A DNA stretch of 64,000 nt from Bombella saccharophila (GTDB lineage Bacteria > Pseudomonadota > Alphaproteobacteria > Acetobacterales > Acetobacteraceae). The stretch covers positions 849,541 through 913,540 of the forward strand of contig NZ_JANIDW010000001.1 in the NCBI RefSeq assembly GCF_026385475.1, in the 5' to 3' direction. This document shows, piece after piece, positions 62,416 to 64,000 of the stretch. How positions within the stretch are numbered: position 1 is the stretch's first letter; the number at the start of each line of letters is the position of its first letter. The translations under genes and the position numbers were made by a program. The notes under the pieces are model-generated. The model worked only from the letters and a program-made list of their open reading frames with translations, had not been told where the DNA came from and ran no database searches.

Positions 62416-63161
62416 TGACAAATACTAACCTAATCCCCTTCTCTTTTGAAGGAAAATCTGTCCGCGTCATAAAACAGGGCGATACGCCCCATTGGGTATT
62501 GGTTGATGTGTGCGACGTGCTGGAAATCCGCAATAGCCGTGATGCATCTTCCCGTCTGGACGATGATGAAAAGGGTGTCGGCATTACCGACACCCTTGGT
62601 GGCCCACAGGAAGTTGCTATCATCAACGAGTCCGGCCTTTGGTCCCTCGTTCTCACCAGCCGCAAGCCAGAGGCAAAACGGTTCAAGAAGTGGCTGACCG
62701 CAGAGGTCATCCCCGCCATCCGCAAGACGGGCGGCTACATGGTGGCAACTCCGGAGGAAACGCCGGAGCAGCTTGCCCTCCGGGCCATGCAGGTTCTGCA
62801 AGCCACGGTTGACCGGCAGAAGGTCCAGATTGCGGATATGCAGGAAGATGTTTCCGCGCTGGACCGCATCGCCAAGGCGGACGGGTCCCTGTGCATCACG
62901 GAAGCCGCCAAGGCTTTGCAGATGCGCCCCAAGGACCTGTTCGACTACCTCAGCCGGAACAACTGGATTTACCGCAGGCCGGGCGGCAAGACATGGCTTG
63001 GCTATGCCCAGCGCTGCAACACGGGCGATCTGGAACATAAGGTGCATACCGTCCTCAAGGCTGATGGCAGTGAAAAGGTCTGCGAGCGCGTCCTTGTGAC
63101 AGCCCAAGGCTTGCGGAAGCTGGCCAAGCTGCTCCCGTCCCGCTTGCAAGCCGTGGCCTGA
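62415..63161 (+). CDS. Phage antirepressor (BRO-N + KilAC)
   Basis: 248 residues from the GTG at 62415 with AAGGA six bases upstream; a GTG at 62394 that overlaps the arc stop is possible. BRO-N: LIPFSFEGKSVRVIKQGDTP, VLVDVCDVLEIRNSRDASSR, INESGLWSLVLTSRKPEAKR. KilAC: LCITEAAKALQMRPKDLFDY, NWIYRRPGGKTWLGYAQRCN. Binds and inactivates repressors such as the CI of this or other prophages; expression is probably limited by the Mnt-like, Arc-like and antisense controls. Confidence 0.92.
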   Translation: MTNTNLIPFSFEGKSVRVIKQGDTPHWVLVDVCDVLEIRNSRDASSRLDDDEKGVGITDTLGGPQEVAIINESGLWSLVLTSRKPEAKRFKKWLTAEVIPAIRKTGGYMVATPEETPEQLALRAMQVLQATVDRQKVQIADMQEDVSALDRIAKADGSLCITEAAKALQMRPKDLFDYLSRNNWIYRRPGGKTWLGYAQRCNTGDLEHKVHTVLKADGSEKVCERVLVTAQGLRKLAKLLPSRLQAVA

Positions 63162-63169
63162 CCAACATT

Positions 63170-63190
63170 GTTCCCCGCCCATGCGGGGAT
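63170..63190 (+). repeat. Solitary hairpin matching a type I-E CRISPR repeat core
   Basis: GTTCCCCGC, a four-base loop CCAT, then GCGGGGAT. Outside the loop these bases are identical to the E. coli type I-E repeat core. No second copy is near, there are no cas genes, and no T-run follows, so it is neither an array nor a terminator. Sits just after the antirepressor gene. Confidence 0.6.
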
Positions 63191-63191
63191 T

Positions 63192-63217
63192 GGGGCACCT
63201 TAGCGGGTGCTTTTTCC
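63192..63217 (+). terminator. Rho-independent terminator after the antirepressor region
   Basis: GCACC and GGTGC pair around TTAGCG and are followed by TTTTTCCC. It ends transcripts of the arc-ant operon and any RNA made from the repeat-like hairpin just before it. Confidence 0.75.
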
Positions 63218-63231
63218 CTTGAAAACAATAC

Positions 63232-63247
63232 TATAATCTGGTACCAG
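63232..63247 (+). promoter_or_regulatory. hicA promoter and palindromic operator
   Basis: TATAAT at 63232 is a perfect -10; CTGGTACCAG at 63238 is a 10-bp palindrome overlapping the start of transcription. HicB proteins with a DNA-binding C-terminus repress their own operon, so this is the likely operator. Confidence 0.6.
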
Positions 63248-63253
63248 AAAAGC

Positions 63254-63508
63254 ATGAAGGCGAAGCACCGCAAAACCTTGGCACTGATCTTCAAACGACC
63301 CGTGTCGGGCAATATCTCATGGGCCGACATAGAGGCCCTGTTCATTGCGCTGGGCGGGGAAGTATCGGAACGTGAAGGCTCACGTATCGGTGTTTTCCTG
63401 TTCAATGAGGTGAAAGTGTTTCATCGCCCTCACCCTCAACCCACCACAGACAAGGGGGCTGTGGCCTCGGTAAGGAAATGGCTGGAAAGCAACGGAGTAA
63501 AGCCATGA
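63254..63508 (+). CDS. hicA: HicA-family mRNA interferase toxin
   Basis: 84 residues. dsRBD-like fold with NISWADIEALFIALGGEVSE, RIGVFLFNEVKVFHRPHPQP holding the active-site His in FHRPHP, and KGAVASVRKWLESNG. Cleaves mRNA when free. Coupled to hicB by ATGA overlap; promoter very close to the start. Confidence 0.9.
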   Translation: MKAKHRKTLALIFKRPVSGNISWADIEALFIALGGEVSEREGSRIGVFLFNEVKVFHRPHPQPTTDKGAVASVRKWLESNGVKP

Positions 63509-63837
63509 AGAACATCATGACCATCAACGGGCATCGGGCTGTCATCGAGTTTGACCCTGATACCGGCCTGTTCCGTGGCGAGTTCATGGGGATGAATGGC
63601 GGGGCTGACTTCTATGCCGAAAGCGTGAAAGACCTTCAGAAAGAGGGGGAAACGTCCCTGCGTATCTTCATAGAGATGTGCAAGGAAAAAGGCATCGACC
63701 CCGTCCGGCATTACTCTGGCAAGTTTCAGGTCCGTCTGCCGGAGAAGGAACATGCCCGTGCTGTCGAGATGGCCGCTGCCCGTGGCGTCAGCCTCAACCA
63801 GCTCATCAGGGACTCTCTGGCGGGCATGGAAGCGTAA
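63505..63837 (+). CDS. hicB: HicB-family antitoxin
   Basis: 110 residues from the ATG at 63505. N-terminal degenerate RNase H-like domain (GHRAVIEFDPDTGLFRGEFM, ESVKDLQKEGETSLRIFIEM) and C-terminal ribbon-helix-helix (KFQVRLPEKEHARAVEMAAA, GVSLNQLIRDSLAG). Binds HicA and represses the operon at the palindrome upstream. Confidence 0.9.
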   Translation: MKNIMTINGHRAVIEFDPDTGLFRGEFMGMNGGADFYAESVKDLQKEGETSLRIFIEMCKEKGIDPVRHYSGKFQVRLPEKEHARAVEMAAARGVSLNQLIRDSLAGMEA

Positions 63838-63866
63838 CCCTACTCCACCCACCTGCAATACCTACG

Positions 63867-63895
63867 AACCCTCCCCTCACCGGGAGGGTTTTTTT
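63867..63895 (+). terminator. Rho-independent terminator after hicAB
   Basis: AACCCTCCC and GGGAGGGTT pair around CTCACC and run into seven T. It closes the inserted regulatory island before baseplate genes resume. Confidence 0.92.
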
Positions 63896-63910
63896 ATGCC
63901 CGGAGCCCCC

Positions 63911-64000
63911 ATGAAAACCCTCTCCCTTACCTCTGATTGGGACTTATCGCTTGATAGCACCGGCAATCTCGTTGTGCTGTCTGATAAAACCGCCATTTTG
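63911..64000 (+). CDS. Baseplate protein (gp25/DUF2634-like), 5' part only
   Basis: Only 30 residues are in the window: MKTLSLTSDWDLSLDSTGNL, VVLSDKTAIL. The Asp-Trp-Asp-Leu start and Gly-Asn-Leu-Val turn are typical of small baseplate wedge proteins that follow the spike gene in myoviruses. GGAG lies six bases upstream. Its presence shows that the island from 61,270 to 63,895 interrupts the baseplate operon. Confidence 0.7.
   Translation, partial: MKTLSLTSDWDLSLDSTGNLVVLSDKTAIL

Larger units (their letters stand above)
33930..64000. mobile_element. Temperate myovirus-type prophage, left part
   Basis: Begins after tRNA-Ser and continues past the window end. Contains integrase, RecE/RecT-like recombination, CI/Cro switch, replication, terminase, head, contractile tail (DUF3383 sheath, DUF3277 tube), baseplate and a P22-like immI island. 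No lysis genes, tail fibre or attR are seen, so these must lie to the right. Most structural frames are intact and tightly packed, suggesting a recent and possibly inducible prophage. Confidence 0.95.

Noticed and set aside
62430..63182. 250-residue minus-strand frame opposite the antirepressor
   Set aside because: Shadow of a convincing BRO-N/KilAC gene.
63170..63190. Repeat-like hairpin as the ant terminator
   Set aside because: No T-run follows it; a better terminator with TTTTT lies immediately downstream.
63838..64000. attR in the window
   Set aside because: No copy of the tRNA-Ser 3' end is present and baseplate genes continue past the edge.

Overview
The window is bacterial. Its left half (about 1-33,930) is chromosome of an alphaproteobacterium, most likely an acetic acid bacterium (Acetobacteraceae). 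I infer this from the gene order ffh-rpsP-rimM-trmD-rplS-leuC-leuD-leuB, the neighbouring ispH-thrB-rnhA block, and the general look of the proteins. The genus cannot be fixed from the sequence alone. The right half (about 33,930-64,000) is the left part of a temperate, contractile-tailed prophage integrated at a tRNA-Ser gene. Its right end lies beyond the window.

Chromosome, left to right. pncA and a secreted glucoamylase-family protein converge at the start. Next comes a surface-glycan region (2.3-13.7 kb): two GT8 glycosyltransferases, UDP-galactopyranose mutase (glf), a large GT2/GT92-like transferase, and an unusual inverted pair of cassettes. Each cassette carries a roughly 215-residue protein of one paralogous family plus a DXD sugar transferase; they flank an FkbH-like HAD protein, and a third, solitary family member sits at one end. 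A tRNA block follows (Arg, Pro and two tandemly duplicated Asn genes) around gpt, then rnhA-thrB-ispH, lipoproteins and small membrane proteins, and a CgeB-like glycosyltransferase paired with a coiled-coil protein. A long leftward run then carries SRP, ribosomal and tRNA-modification genes into leucine biosynthesis and two tandem aminotransferases. A quinone reductase and a DUF2130 protein end the host part. Just before the tRNA-Ser lie two hairpins shaped like type I-E CRISPR repeats.

Prophage. An integrase converges with an AlpA-type regulator at the end of a tightly coupled leftward operon (three or more unknown genes, a RecE-like nuclease, RecT, and a 54-residue gene hidden between RecT and AlpA). 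A lysogeny module follows: an AT-rich, possibly BstA-like gene downstream of a CI/LexA-type repressor, with a divergent Cro. Shared GTAATTA words lie in both early promoter regions. Rightward genes encode SSB, a GapR-like DUF2312 protein, a RusA-like resolvase and replication proteins. The late genes follow: terminase, portal, head, connector, sheath, tube, a tail chaperone with a T-TTT-TTC frameshift site, tape measure with a lytic transglycosylase domain, baseplate hub and spike.

Between the spike gene (61,266) and the next baseplate gene (63,911, cut by the window end) sits an inserted regulatory island laid out like the immI region of phage P22. It holds a leftward Mnt-like repressor with a co-transcribed secreted protein in the sieA position, a rightward Arc-like repressor and a BRO-N/KilAC antirepressor. 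A predicted antisense RNA of about 69 nt covers the antirepressor start, as sar does in P22. The same island carries a solitary type I-E-like CRISPR repeat hairpin and a HicAB toxin-antitoxin pair. This island, together with the BstA-like gene, is the part of the window most worth experimental attention.
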